NCBI GenBank assembly: GCA_004144175.1
Contig: SEFT01000007.1
Location: 1 to 64,000 of the forward strand
Length of the DNA stretch: 64,000 nucleotides
DNA from: Sphingobacteriales bacterium
Lineage (GTDB): Bacteria; Bacteroidota; Bacteroidia; Chitinophagales; Chitinophagaceae
Direction: 5' to 3'
The notes under the pieces: generated by a model
Told to the model about the DNA's origin: nothing
Seen by the model: only the letters and a program-made list of their open reading frames with translations
Databases searched by the model: none
Made by a program: the position numbers and the translations under genes
Shown: positions 51,950-61,418 of the stretch, piece by piece
How the letters are laid out: every line of letters starts with the position of its first letter
How positions within the stretch are numbered: position 1 is the first letter of the stretch

Positions 51950-52354
51950 CTATGCATCGTGCATCCTGTGTTGTGGAAAGCTCTTTGTCTCAATCGATTC
52001 GCCTTTTACATATGGTATTGTTCTGGTTATTGCCGCCACACCTACTTCCAGCATACCAAATATCAGATGTGGCAAATACACATATTCCGCGAATCCAAAT
52101 AGCCATGGAGAAGCTGCAAATATTGCCCCGAAAGCGGAATCAAGGATTAAGTGGACGTGCATTGGTATCACTTTCACCAGCCCCGTTTCATAATCGGTAA
52201 AGATGCTATAAATAAGCGCGGCAGTGCCGGCCATTACCGGCAGTATCGTCTCTAGCCCATCCTGCGCAAAGCCAAATAGCCATGGTGACATGATGAGCAG
52301 TATGCCAACGGCATAATCCAGAAATCCATGCAACTTGGTAGATAAAAACCTCAT
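51950..52354 (-). CDS. SPW-repeat membrane protein
   Basis: A 134-residue protein from ATG 52354; ATG 52375 upstream is possible. Four TM helices and two copies of the SPWLFGF motif (residues about 24-30 and 85-91, with the second in ASPWLFGFAEY), the mark of the SPW repeat family. Function is unknown; inner membrane. Confidence 0.83.
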   Translation of the reverse strand: MRFLSTKLHGFLDYAVGILLIMSPWLFGFAQDGLETILPVMAGTAALIYSIFTDYETGLVKVIPMHVHLILDSAFGAIFAASPWLFGFAEYVYLPHLIFGMLEVGVAAITRTIPYVKGESIETKSFPQHRMHDA

Positions 52355-52517
52355 AACAACTGTTTTAGTCCGCATGAGGAAGTAATAACTCTATGCCTGC
52401 AAGTACTAAGATTGTACTAAAGCGTGCCCATGTATGCCAACAAAAAAAGAGCAATGAAGCTCCTTTAAGTTATACTTGGTTATGAGATGTCTTAATGTAC
52501 ATGGTGTTAGCTAACCG

Positions 52518-52637
52518 CTACAATAGCAATAACTTGTAAGCGATAAAAGCGATGGTACTGAAGGTAAGTACCATACCGATGATGCCCAGATAGTTCTGGT
52601 TGCGTTGATGGATTGTGTGGTTGAATGGAGTTTTCAT
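52518..52637 (-). CDS. very small membrane protein
   Basis: A 39-residue frame: polar MKTPFNHTIHQRNQNYL and one TM helix GIIGMVLTFSTIAFIAYKLLLL. An in-frame ATG two codons upstream (52643) is possible. The clean amphipathic layout suggests a real peptide; no family. Confidence 0.42.
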   Translation of the reverse strand: MKTPFNHTIHQRNQNYLGIIGMVLTFSTIAFIAYKLLLL

Positions 52638-52930
52638 ACGCATAAATATTTTTACGCTGTTAATAAATGTGTGTGTCTCTCTTATGTATAATGATTTGCA
52701 TGTGAGTGCTGTATAAAGCTATGAAAACTATTTTATTGCACCAAAAAAAATTAAATTTCTCAAAAAAATATTTGTAGCCACTGAAGCGGATCTCATACAA
52801 GGGTGCAGCATAGCCACGACAAATTGCCGCAGAAAGCATTGTGCTGTTATTCACAATAGCAGGCGCTTTATCCACAATTTAATATGTGCGATAAGTCCCA
52901 ACCCTACGAGTAATAGACTTGACAGGGTAT

Positions 52931-55381
52931 CTAGAAGTCGACGACTAGCTTGACGTTGATGAGGCGGGATGTAAGACGGTTAGGTACTGCAAAGGTGCCG
53001 CCGCTGGTTTGGTCCTGTATCCAGCTATACGATAAAGTATTCTGGATGCCCAGAAGGTTAAATACCTCTGCGCTAAACCAGATGTTGCGCATCTTGCTCC
53101 ATACTTTGTGGTCCTGGTGTTTTTCACCGTTCAGGAGCAGTGCGGAGAAGCCTATGTCCACACGCTTATAGTCAGGTAGGCGCAGGGTGTCCCCGTAACG
53201 TTTCTGGTCGGGCGGGCCAAAGGGAAGCCCGGTAGCATACATCAGGTTCAGGTGCATTTTATAGTTCTTCCAGCGGGGCAGATAATCTTCGAAGTACATA
53301 CCCAGCATAAAGCGCTGGTCGGTAGGGCGGGGTATATAGCCGGGGTATACCACACCGGTGATCAGTCCCGTATCGTTCCTTACAAAAGCGCTGTCGTTCA
53401 GTATGTCTTCAGAAGACTTCATAATGCCTATGCTGATCCAAGAGGTTGCATCTTTTACGATATCTCCATACAGACGTACCTCGCCACCGTAGGCATATCC
53501 TTTCGATATGTTTTGGCCAAAGTAACGGATGCGGACGTTGTCGTACTCATAAGGCACCTGGTCGTACAGCCCTTTATAATATACCTCGGTTGTGAACTTG
53601 AACGGACGTTCGTTCAGCTTGAAGTTATAGTCAGTACCGGCTACGACGTGATAAGATTTTTGTGCAAGTAATTTCTTATTTACGACACCATTCAGGTCGC
53701 GCATTTCGCGGTAGAAGGGTGGTTGCTGATACAGTCCACCTGCCACCTTAAATACTATATCTCTCTTCCATCTTGGCTTATAGGCAAATTGCGCTCTAGG
53801 ACTTATCAGTAGTTCATTATTCAGCGTGCTATAGTTGAAGCGCACACCAACCGACATAGTAAGGCCAAGCGAATCATTAAAGTGGAAGTTGTCTTGTATA
53901 AAGCCGCTGTAGCGCATATAGTCGAATGTGGCAGCCGAGCGGTAGAAGCGGGTAAGCTCTAACTTCTCCTGAAATACAGGTTGTGTAAAGCGTGCCGAGT
54001 CACGGCGTGCCCACTCGTACAGCTTATCTTCAATGCGTGTACCATTGGCATCCAGGCCCCATTGCAGGAAGTGTTTGCGGCCATCGTAAGAGCCTCTGTG
54101 GCCTACATTGCCTACGTTTACCTTCAGGTAGTTGCGGGCATAGTCGTGTATCAGGCCGGTGCCGAGGAATACTTTCGTTTGGCCGAAAGTTTCTTTACCA
54201 AGGTCAGTCTCCACCTCGCCCAGCAGGTATTCACCTCTTATATCATAGGTCTCGCGCTCATCCGTCTGAAAGCCCGATGCCAGTAGTTTAAGCTTCAAAC
54301 GTTCATTGGGGCGGTAGGTAGTTGATATACCTGCGAAGCGTGAATCGAATTGGTCGATCTCGCCGCCATCATAATCTACCGCCAGTTGAAATGCCTTATT
54401 GATAAGGCCGAAAGTACTCACCAGTGTATCGGGCACCAGGCGGAAACGGTTACGAGCGTAGTTGCCGATCAGTTCTATCTCCCACCTGCTGTTGAAGCGG
54501 TAGTTGATAAGCCCTTGCAGGTCGGTGAAGGATGGATTGTAAACGCCTTTGGTTGGTTGGGCTTGCAGCAGGTACTGGTTGCTCTTATGTCGCAAGCCTA
54601 CCAGGTAGGTCAGCTTCTCGTTCTTAGATGCGCCCTCCATAGACAGGCTGGCACCCAGCAAACTGGCCATAGCACGCCCTCTGAACTCTTTGGGGCGCTT
54701 GTAGGTAACATCCAGCACGCTCGACATCTTGTCGCCGTATTTAGCCTGAAAGCCACCTACCGAAAAGTTGACGCCCGATACCAGGTCGGCATTTATGAAG
54801 CTCATGCCCTCTTGCTGTCCCGACCGGGTAAGGTAGGGGCGGTATATTTCGAAATCGTTTACATAAACGAGGTTCTCATCGTAGTTGCCCCCGCGTACGT
54901 TGTATTGCGAGGTCAGTTCATTATTGGTGCCGACGAATGTCTTGATCATAGCCTCCACCGCGCTACCAAAGCCGGTAGTAGGCAATAGGCCCGATTTGCT
55001 CATGTCGAGCTTAATATTACCTGCTTCATCGCGGCGGTCGGCGCTCTTGGTTACTACGTCCAGTGTAGTAGCGCTTTTTTTCAGCGTTATGTCGATCGTT
55101 CTTGTTTCGCCTTCGGTAAGGGTAAGAATTCTCTTTTCTGTTTCGTAGCCTATGATGCTGTACACGGCAATAATCTCTTGCCCCGCCGGTACTTCCAGCT
55201 CGTATGTGCCTTTGGCATCGGTATTAGTACCAACGGCAGTACCTTCAATACCTATCGACACAACATCCACGCCCTTTTGCCTATTATCGGTTACCGTACC
55301 CTTTAGCTTAGCTGTCTGGGCATGAACAAATACAAATGTGAGCAGGAATATAGCTACAAGGCCAACGATTTTCCGAAACAT
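52931..55381 (-). CDS. TonB-dependent outer membrane receptor
   Basis: An 816-residue protein. Signal peptide MFRKIVGLVAIFLLTFVFVHAQ; carboxypeptidase-like regulatory domain about residues 24-110 (KLKGTVTDNRQKGVDVVSIGIEGTAVGTNTDAKGTYEL); plug about 140-235 (YNVRGGNYDENLVYVNDFEIYRPYL); then a 22-strand barrel. Substrate unknown; no SusD partner follows, so a sugar-uptake pair is not indicated. Ends with LINVKLVVDF. Confidence 0.93.
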   Translation of the reverse strand: MFRKIVGLVAIFLLTFVFVHAQTAKLKGTVTDNRQKGVDVVSIGIEGTAVGTNTDAKGTYELEVPAGQEIIAVYSIIGYETEKRILTLTEGETRTIDITLKKSATTLDVVTKSADRRDEAGNIKLDMSKSGLLPTTGFGSAVEAMIKTFVGTNNELTSQYNVRGGNYDENLVYVNDFEIYRPYLTRSGQQEGMSFINADLVSGVNFSVGGFQAKYGDKMSSVLDVTYKRPKEFRGRAMASLLGASLSMEGASKNEKLTYLVGLRHKSNQYLLQAQPTKGVYNPSFTDLQGLINYRFNSRWEIELIGNYARNRFRLVPDTLVSTFGLINKAFQLAVDYDGGEIDQFDSRFAGISTTYRPNERLKLKLLASGFQTDERETYDIRGEYLLGEVETDLGKETFGQTKVFLGTGLIHDYARNYLKVNVGNVGHRGSYDGRKHFLQWGLDANGTRIEDKLYEWARRDSARFTQPVFQEKLELTRFYRSAATFDYMRYSGFIQDNFHFNDSLGLTMSVGVRFNYSTLNNELLISPRAQFAYKPRWKRDIVFKVAGGLYQQPPFYREMRDLNGVVNKKLLAQKSYHVVAGTDYNFKLNERPFKFTTEVYYKGLYDQVPYEYDNVRIRYFGQNISKGYAYGGEVRLYGDIVKDATSWISIGIMKSSEDILNDSAFVRNDTGLITGVVYPGYIPRPTDQRFMLGMYFEDYLPRWKNYKMHLNLMYATGLPFGPPDQKRYGDTLRLPDYKRVDIGFSALLLNGEKHQDHKVWSKMRNIWFSAEVFNLLGIQNTLSYSWIQDQTSGGTFAVPNRLTSRLINVKLVVDF

Positions 55382-55411
55382 ACTATCAACTAAAACGGTA
55401 AAAAGTTACGT

Positions 55412-56065
55412 TTATTTTCCTACCTGCTTCAGTCTTTTTATCATATCGGTAGGGTCGGGTGCCGAAAATACAGTATTGCCTGCGACCAATGTATCTACAC
55501 CCGCGTTTACCAGAGCGCCGGCGTTGTCCAATGTCACGCCACCGTCAACTTCTATCAGCGTATTGCAACCTGCATCCGTTATCATCTTGCGCGCAGCTTT
55601 TACCTTATCCAGCGCCTGGGGTATGAATTTCTGTCCGCCAAAACCGGGGTTTACGCTCATGATGAGCACAAGGTCTATCTCTGTAATAATGTTCTCTAGC
55701 AAATGCACGGGTGTATGCGGGTTGAGCGCTACGCCCGCCTTCATGCCCAGCGCCTTGATAGCTTGCAGGCTGCGGTGCAGGTGCGGGCTGGCTTCGTAGT
55801 GTATGGTCAGTATATCGGCGCCTGCTTTCTTAAACTCTTCAAAATACTTCTCCGGCTCCAGTATCATCAGATGTACGTCGAAGGTCTTCTTCGCCATCTT
55901 CTTCATGGTACCGATGATAGACATACCATAGCTGATGTTGGGCACAAAACGGCCATCCATCACGTCGAGGTGAAACCAGTCGGCCTCGCTGTTGTTTACC
56001 ATTTCAATATCCCGGCCCAGGTTCAGGAAGTCTGCAGAAAGTATAGAAGGCGCTATAATAGGCAT
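55412..56065 (-). CDS. rpe: ribulose-phosphate 3-epimerase
   Basis: A 217-residue protein from ATG 56065; the frame to 56140 is rejected because family proteins start at MPIIAPSILSADFL. Conserved SILSADF, WFHLDVMDGRFVPN (H/D metal residues), DVHLMI, SVNPGFGGQKFI and EVDGGV. Converts ribulose 5-phosphate to xylulose 5-phosphate in the pentose phosphate pathway. It lies 30 bases from the TonB receptor in a leftward run. Confidence 0.97.
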   Translation of the reverse strand: MPIIAPSILSADFLNLGRDIEMVNNSEADWFHLDVMDGRFVPNISYGMSIIGTMKKMAKKTFDVHLMILEPEKYFEEFKKAGADILTIHYEASPHLHRSLQAIKALGMKAGVALNPHTPVHLLENIITEIDLVLIMSVNPGFGGQKFIPQALDKVKAARKMITDAGCNTLIEVDGGVTLDNAGALVNAGVDTLVAGNTVFSAPDPTDMIKRLKQVGK

Positions 56066-56155
56066 TGCCGTATAAATATATTTGTGAAAATGAATGTGCG
56101 AAGATACAGATTTGGCAGTAGCCGATAAAGCAGCACACACATATTAAACAAACAT

Positions 56156-56740
56156 CTACTCTGCAATGTAAAACCCTATCTTATGCGGATGATCTTTTAC
56201 AATGGTGGTGCTTTCGATCTTCCGCATCAGCCAGTAGATAAGCATATCGCCACCTGCTGCCAGCGTAAAGATGATGCTGAACAGAAACAAACCTGTATGG
56301 CCGATGAACATAGCAACAACAAACGGCAGCAGTCCAAGCAGCACCAGTGGCATCATCAGCCCTATACGGTAGTGCCTTGCCTGCATGGCTTCGTTGCAGT
56401 GACAGTAGGGTGTCAGCATCTTCCAATGCACGCCAAACGATATAGACTTGTAACGCGATGGCGCAAAATAACCAAGGAACAATCCATGTATACCTTCATG
56501 CACCACAATGCCCACCAGCATCGCTATAACGAACCATAGAATGTTTATGCCCTTGAAGCCGGTGATAAGGCTCTTATCAAACTTGTGCACCAGTAAGTAA
56601 GGAATGATCATGAATATGGCGACCGGTATAAAGAAGAAGATAGCATACAGATTTGCCTTTTCAGCCGACATCGTATACTCTTTATCTGCCGGTATCACCG
56701 GGTTTTCTTTTTCCTGCATGGTCTTGTGTTCTTTGCTCAA
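56156..56740 (-). CDS. DUF3267-type membrane metalloprotease-like protein
   Basis: A 194-residue protein; ATG 56719 is an alternative start. TM helices at about 30-50, 65-85, 127-145 and 148-168; HEGIHG at about 81-86 is an HEXXH-like zinc motif (HEGIH). DUF3267 proteins are putative zinc proteases in the membrane. Target unknown. Confidence 0.82.
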   Translation of the reverse strand: MSKEHKTMQEKENPVIPADKEYTMSAEKANLYAIFFFIPVAIFMIIPYLLVHKFDKSLITGFKGINILWFVIAMLVGIVVHEGIHGLFLGYFAPSRYKSISFGVHWKMLTPYCHCNEAMQARHYRIGLMMPLVLLGLLPFVVAMFIGHTGLFLFSIIFTLAAGGDMLIYWLMRKIESTTIVKDHPHKIGFYIAE

Positions 56741-56788
56741 ACATAGTTTTCAGGCGGTTTAAGACCATAACCCTAAGCAGGGGATTCT

Positions 56789-57826
56789 TTACTGCTCTTC
56801 GTCGAAGTATATCTTGTAGTAGCTCTTGCCTACATGCGCATCGTAGCCTTTTTCTATCAGGTCCTTATCGCCATGTATGTATATGTGGAAGTTCTTATCC
56901 AGCTTCAGCACACTCTTAAAGACCCTGGCTTGTTTCTTTACTGCCGGTGTAGATATGCTGAAACTATCAGGTAGCTCCAGGTCGTTCATCTCCGAGTAAG
57001 TTTCCTCAAACCTGCGGAAGGAGCTGATCATACTTTCGTCAGCCATTACCTGTTTCGCAAAGGTCTCTTTGTTGAACTCGCCATTGCTGCGGAAGTACTC
57101 AACTGATTTATTCAACAGGTCTATCTGTTCGGTTTTGGTTATCTCGAAGTCCTGTGTCACTTGCTTTTCAATATACTCGCGCGTCAGGCTCAGGAATTGG
57201 TTGGTCTGATAATACTCGTCGGCCTGCGGCACTACGCCCAGGAAGGTCTCGTTCCAGTACACTGCATCCTCGCCACGGGTGCTATTGTATACCAGCACAT
57301 CAAAGCCTTGCTCGGCATTACTGGCGAATACCAGGCAGCCCTTGTCAAACTTCGTCACCTCAACCCCTTCACGCATCTGGAAGTCAAAGTCATTCTCTAC
57401 CTGTAGGTCCAGGAAGCGGCTCTTAGTTTCAGTTTTGAAGATGCCAATTGCATCCACATATTGGTTGCCGATGGAGCATTGCTCAAAGTAGCAAACATAT
57501 AGTTCGCCAGGCTTTATCTTGGGGTGGGTGGAGCTTTCAAACAGATGGCGGCCTATGTTTACGCTGTTCTTCTGAAAGCTGTCGTTCTCGGCAAGGCATT
57601 CCAGGCAATAGTTATATACCTCGCTATAGTCTAGCGCTACGGGGTGGTTAAAGCGGTATTTATCCTTATCGGTCACGAACCGCGACATGAATGCTTCGGC
57701 CAGTATCTTCTTTTCGCGCTCGGCCAGTTCCAGTTTTGCATCCGATTTTATGAACTCACCGCCAGTGCCTTTATTGCCTATATAATGAACACTAATATCT
57801 CTTAGAACTACATTGCTCAGATCCAT
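56789..57826 (-). CDS. nucleoid-associated protein (NdpA/YejK-like)
   Basis: A 345-residue protein. MDLSNVVLRDISVHYIGNKGTGGEFIKSDAKLEL and SVNIGRHLFESSTHPKIKPGELYVCYFEQC match the 37-kDa nucleoid-associated protein family. Such proteins bind the nucleoid; their specific role is poorly known. C-terminal domain includes FHIYIHGDKDLIEKGYD. Confidence 0.88.
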   Translation of the reverse strand: MDLSNVVLRDISVHYIGNKGTGGEFIKSDAKLELAEREKKILAEAFMSRFVTDKDKYRFNHPVALDYSEVYNYCLECLAENDSFQKNSVNIGRHLFESSTHPKIKPGELYVCYFEQCSIGNQYVDAIGIFKTETKSRFLDLQVENDFDFQMREGVEVTKFDKGCLVFASNAEQGFDVLVYNSTRGEDAVYWNETFLGVVPQADEYYQTNQFLSLTREYIEKQVTQDFEITKTEQIDLLNKSVEYFRSNGEFNKETFAKQVMADESMISSFRRFEETYSEMNDLELPDSFSISTPAVKKQARVFKSVLKLDKNFHIYIHGDKDLIEKGYDAHVGKSYYKIYFDEEQ

Positions 57827-57943
57827 TGGCGCAAATTAGGCAATTGCTATTATCCTTTAATAATCAGCACCCACGGAAAATTATCTGCCAAACAAGCGGT
57901 ATATTGCAGTATAAAGATTTTTGTAAATCTGTAAAACATATCT

Positions 57944-59305
57944 ATGACAAAACATATACTCCCTTTGGTTGCTTTGCTGTTGCTGCAAACAACATCCGAT
58001 GCCAATGCACAAAGTGCCAGAAACAATGCCCTGACCGAAGCCCGTGCCCATCGTTGGGATCTTCCACTGGCAGGAGGGTCGGCCGAGAAGAATACAGATA
58101 TAGTACATTCGAGACTTGTGAAGAGCGCCTGGGGGCCTTTTGCCAATGGCGGTTTTATGTTCAAAGACTCGTCTGACTATCTGTACTCACATGATCTTGG
58201 CGAACATGTGCATATTGGTTGGATGTATGATACCATGATAACGGTAACCCGTTACCCGAATACAACACGTAACAGTGTACGTTCCCTGCATACGTTTGGT
58301 ACTATGAACAGAATAACCGACCAGGAAACACAATGGTGGGATTCTACTAATAGTGCCTGGTTTGCGGTGGGCAAATTGCAGCATACCTATTCCGGTATCG
58401 ATCTGCTATCGACTGTAAAGTCAGATTATGTGAACGGTGCCTGGACTCCAATTTTAAAGACGGAGTACTATACTAATTGGACCGCCAATACTAAAACTAC
58501 ATTGCTGCAAACTTGGGATGCTGCACAGAGTAAATGGGTATATGACCAAAGAGAAGTGACTATGTATAATAGCATGAATTGGGAGGACACCATAAAGAAG
58601 GAAAAGTTTGTAGGTAGTGCATGGGTAGCCGAAAAGATAACTGCATTTACCAATACTACCCGCCCCGGCACACTCATAGAGCGGTTTGTGAAGGTGGGTT
58701 CTGCATGGGTACCGGAGTACAAAGAAACGAATACCTACAACGGCAGCGGACATCGTACCGAAAGCGAATTCCAGACTTATAATCAACTGGCTGGTATCTG
58801 GAACGATCCGATGAAAGAAGAATACACGTACGACCTTCACCTCAACCCGACAGAGACCGTCACCTCCAACTGGGTATCTGGCGCGTACCAGAAAACTTCA
58901 AGAGAGGTGGCTAGTTATAATAAGTATGACCAGTTGCTGATAAGCACTATGTACACCTGGGATGCGAACTTTTCGCAGTGGATACATACGGCTGCCGATA
59001 TAGAGCAGCGTAACTACTATAAGGAGTACGTGAACATGGCTGTGAGCGACACAAAGAGCATTGCGGATGTAAGTGTGTACCCCGTACCTGCAAGCAATAT
59101 GCTGAATGTAGAAACTAAAGACAACCAGAGTTCAATAATAACTATCACAGATATGCTCGGTAAGGCGGTGAAAAACGTACAGGCGTCGAACGTGCCTGGT
59201 GGAGTGGTGGCGATAGATGTGCAGGATATGCCTGCCGGGGTTTATCTGCTTCGGGTCGATGGCAGCAGAGGTACTGCTACCAAAAGGATCAGTATCGTAC
59301 GATAG
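57944..59305 (+). CDS. secreted protein with T9SS C-terminal sorting domain
   Basis: A 453-residue protein. Signal peptide MTKHILPLVALLLLQTTSDANA-Q; the middle contains repeated Trp-rich YxxW..WxxxxKxxxxY strands (WDSTNSAWFAVGKLQHTYSG, WDAAQSKWVYDQREVTMYN, AWVAEKITAFTN, AWVPEYKETNTYN); C-terminus VSVYPVPASNMLNVETKDNQ ... LPAGVYLLRVDGSRGTATKRISIVR is a T9SS type A domain. Paralogue of 3583-4905 in overall plan. Confidence 0.87.
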   Translation: MTKHILPLVALLLLQTTSDANAQSARNNALTEARAHRWDLPLAGGSAEKNTDIVHSRLVKSAWGPFANGGFMFKDSSDYLYSHDLGEHVHIGWMYDTMITVTRYPNTTRNSVRSLHTFGTMNRITDQETQWWDSTNSAWFAVGKLQHTYSGIDLLSTVKSDYVNGAWTPILKTEYYTNWTANTKTTLLQTWDAAQSKWVYDQREVTMYNSMNWEDTIKKEKFVGSAWVAEKITAFTNTTRPGTLIERFVKVGSAWVPEYKETNTYNGSGHRTESEFQTYNQLAGIWNDPMKEEYTYDLHLNPTETVTSNWVSGAYQKTSREVASYNKYDQLLISTMYTWDANFSQWIHTAADIEQRNYYKEYVNMAVSDTKSIADVSVYPVPASNMLNVETKDNQSSIITITDMLGKAVKNVQASNVPGGVVAIDVQDMPAGVYLLRVDGSRGTATKRISIVR

Positions 59306-59347
59306 TAAGCACAGTTTTGAGGGGTAGGAGAGGCCTCAGGATTTGTG

Positions 59348-59355
59348 TAACTTTG
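59348..59355 (+). promoter_or_regulatory. candidate -7 element (TAACTTTG)
   Basis: Exact match to TAnnTTTG, 11 bases before the ATG at 59366. No convincing -33 element at the right distance (nearest TTTTG is 28 bases upstream). Confidence 0.35.
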
Positions 59356-59365
59356 TAGTACCAGT

Positions 59366-59777
59366 ATGGAACCAATTGAATTCAGAACGGATTTCGGGCA
59401 TGTGTATGCTACTGTAGAATATGATGAAGAGCTTAATGCACTTGTAGATACCTGGACAGGTAAGTTTGACACGCAGGCCAACTTTAAAAAGGTGCTTACC
59501 GCTATTGTTGACTTGTTTGGGGACAGGTGCCAATAAATGGCTGGCAGACCTTACGGCAATGGAAGGGTCTTTTGATGAGTCCGGGCCATGGCTGGTAAAT
59601 GAGCTAATGCCTCGTGCCATATCAAATGGGCTGGATTATGAAGCTCTGGTATTGCCCAAAAACCTATATGCTAAACTTGCTGCTGTAGATGCCATTACCC
59701 GCATACGGCATGTAGAGATAAAACGATTTGGAGAACTGGAAGAAGCCCGCGAATGGTTGATGGAAAAGACCAGATAG
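59366..59777 (+). pseudogene. conserved STAS-like/hypothetical protein, frameshifted
   Basis: Frame one from ATG 59366 reads MEPIEFRTDFGHVYATVEYDEELNALVDTWTGKFD...AIVDLFG and stops at 59534-59536. Frame +1 continues GTGANKWLADLTAMEGSFDESGPWLVNELMPRA to TAG at 59775-59777. Removing one G from the GGGG run at about 59519-59522 joins them to DLFGTGANKWLAD. The layout (strand, helix, ADLT, helix) recalls STAS-like proteins of Bacteroidota. One-base insertion or sequence error. Confidence 0.65.
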
Positions 59778-59789
59778 TAGGTGAACATA

Positions 59790-59826
59790 AAAAATAGCCG
59801 GTAGTCATCTACCGGCTATTTTTTAT
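59790..59826. terminator. bidirectional rho-independent terminator
   Basis: A perfect 15-base stem (59790-59804, 59809-59823), 4-base loop and T run; A run on the other side. Confidence 0.85.
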
Positions 59827-59841
59827 GTTTTCTAGCGTCGC

Positions 59842-60057
59842 TTACAGTCTGCGATCGCTTTTGTCTGGACCTTCTGTGATTCGTTCTTCGCCTTTTTCGC
59901 GGCCCAATTCCTGGTTGCCCTTACGGCCTTCTTCCAGTTCACGATCCAAACCTACTTCTTGTACATTTGGTTTCTGGTTCAGGTCTTTTTCCTGTTGTTC
60001 TTGTCCTTGCTGTCTTCCGTGTTCCTGATTGTACAGGTCTTTTTTCTCTTGTCTCAT
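59842..60057 (-). CDS. small highly charged protein
   Basis: A 71-residue protein from ATG 60057 (60063 is possible): rich in Glu, Lys, Gln and Arg (MRQEKKDLYNQEHGRQQGQEQQ, LEEGRKGNQELGREKGEER). Likely disordered, as many small stress proteins of Bacteroidota are. It ends next to a bidirectional terminator. Confidence 0.58.
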   Translation of the reverse strand: MRQEKKDLYNQEHGRQQGQEQQEKDLNQKPNVQEVGLDRELEEGRKGNQELGREKGEERITEGPDKSDRRL

Positions 60058-60337
60058 ATTCACCAGTTTTGGTTTCCCTTATAGTATTTAAATAGCGTGC
60101 CACCTATATGACCTAAACTGTTAAGGTTCTGTAAATTACGAGCAAGCTATAGCCCGCTACAAGCAAAAATAATCAGTTCGCTGTGGCTTTCTTCCGCTTC
60201 ATTAACACGGGGTTGAATATGTAATAATTGTTTTTTCTCTTTGCATCAGGAATCTCTAGTTCTTTACTTGTTGGCGGCAAAGAATATAGCTATTCCTGTT
60301 ATTTAATGAGGTGAGCAACCTATAGCATTCGTATTTT

Positions 60338-61417
60338 GTGGAAGTGAATTTAAAAAGATCAGCAAGGTGTACACGGGATGAGAAGCATTGGCGCATGTTG
60401 CAGTTGCGTACAGCGCCCTATTTTATCATAGGGTTGTTTACGATAGCTATTTCGTGCCTACGTGCATCTGTACACCCTGAGTTTAGCTGGGGCGCGCACG
60501 CATTGGTCGGTCTTATGCAATTGCTGTCCCTCATTTGTGTGTGGAAGCTAGTGCAGACCATCAACTCGGTACTAGATAGATACATACCTTTTGCGCAGGG
60601 GCCTCTGGCACGTGTGCTGTTGCAGATAGCTATTACGATGCTCATATTAGGGCCTATAATGATTGCGGTTGCAGTATTGTGTAAGCCTTACTATCCATCC
60701 TATGTCAGCAAGCAGTTCATCGGTATAGCTGTCATTTTGTTTGTGGTCGTTATCGTGCTGTTTAATTTTGGTTTCTACGCGTTCCACTTTTTCAGCAACT
60801 GGCAAAACTCTATTGAGGATAATGCCAAACTAGAGATACAGGCCGCCGACCTGGAGCGCGAAAAATTCAACTTGCAGTATCACCAGCTACGCAACCAGGT
60901 AAATCCGCACTATCTATTTAATACCCTCACATCGCTTGACGGACTGATACATACCGACCCCGAGCTGGCTTCGCAATTCGTAAGGCATATGTCGAAGGTG
61001 TACCGCTATGTATTGCAGCATAAAGAAAGTGAGGTAGTGAGCCTTGATGAGGAACTGGAGTTTATAGGGCATTATATAGAGTTGCTACAGATACGCTACG
61101 CCGGGGGATTGAATATTGTACATGATATTTCGGAGGAGGCCCGCGATAAAGGCATCGTAATGGTGACGCTGCAAATGGTGCTCGACAATGCTATAAAGCA
61201 CAATGTAGTGCAGGCTAGTGCTCCGCTCAATATCTCGATGGAAGACGAGGGGCGCTACCTGGTAATACGTAACAATAAGCAACTCCGTAAGCAAATAGAA
61301 TCATCTAACGGGCAAGGCGTGCAGCAACTGAGGCAGCTATACGGGTACCTAACCAATCTGCCTGTAATAGTTGATGACAATGAACATTATTATCTGATCA
61401 AAATACCGTTGATATAA
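60338..61417 (+). CDS. LytS-type sensor histidine kinase
   Basis: A 359-residue protein. GTG 60338 gives a charged N-terminus; ATG 60395 is an alternative start. Four TM helices at about 25-165, then the His_kinase domain with LRNQVNPHYLFNTLTSLDGLI (phospho-His in the NPHYLFN motif), and the ATP-binding N-box MVLDNAIKHNVVQ. Partner is the LytTR regulator one base downstream. Confidence 0.9.
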   Translation: MEVNLKRSARCTRDEKHWRMLQLRTAPYFIIGLFTIAISCLRASVHPEFSWGAHALVGLMQLLSLICVWKLVQTINSVLDRYIPFAQGPLARVLLQIAITMLILGPIMIAVAVLCKPYYPSYVSKQFIGIAVILFVVVIVLFNFGFYAFHFFSNWQNSIEDNAKLEIQAADLEREKFNLQYHQLRNQVNPHYLFNTLTSLDGLIHTDPELASQFVRHMSKVYRYVLQHKESEVVSLDEELEFIGHYIELLQIRYAGGLNIVHDISEEARDKGIVMVTLQMVLDNAIKHNVVQASAPLNISMEDEGRYLVIRNNKQLRKQIESSNGQGVQQLRQLYGYLTNLPVIVDDNEHYYLIKIPLI

Positions 61418-61418
61418 T

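Noticed and set aside
52660-52875. 71-codon open frame on the minus strand upstream of the small membrane peptide
   Set aside because: AT-rich, mixed composition with no domain and no signal. Treated as chance; region 52644-52930 has no supported gene.
54350-54988. 212-codon open frame on the plus strand within the TonB receptor
   Set aside because: Shadow of a strong receptor gene on the other strand.
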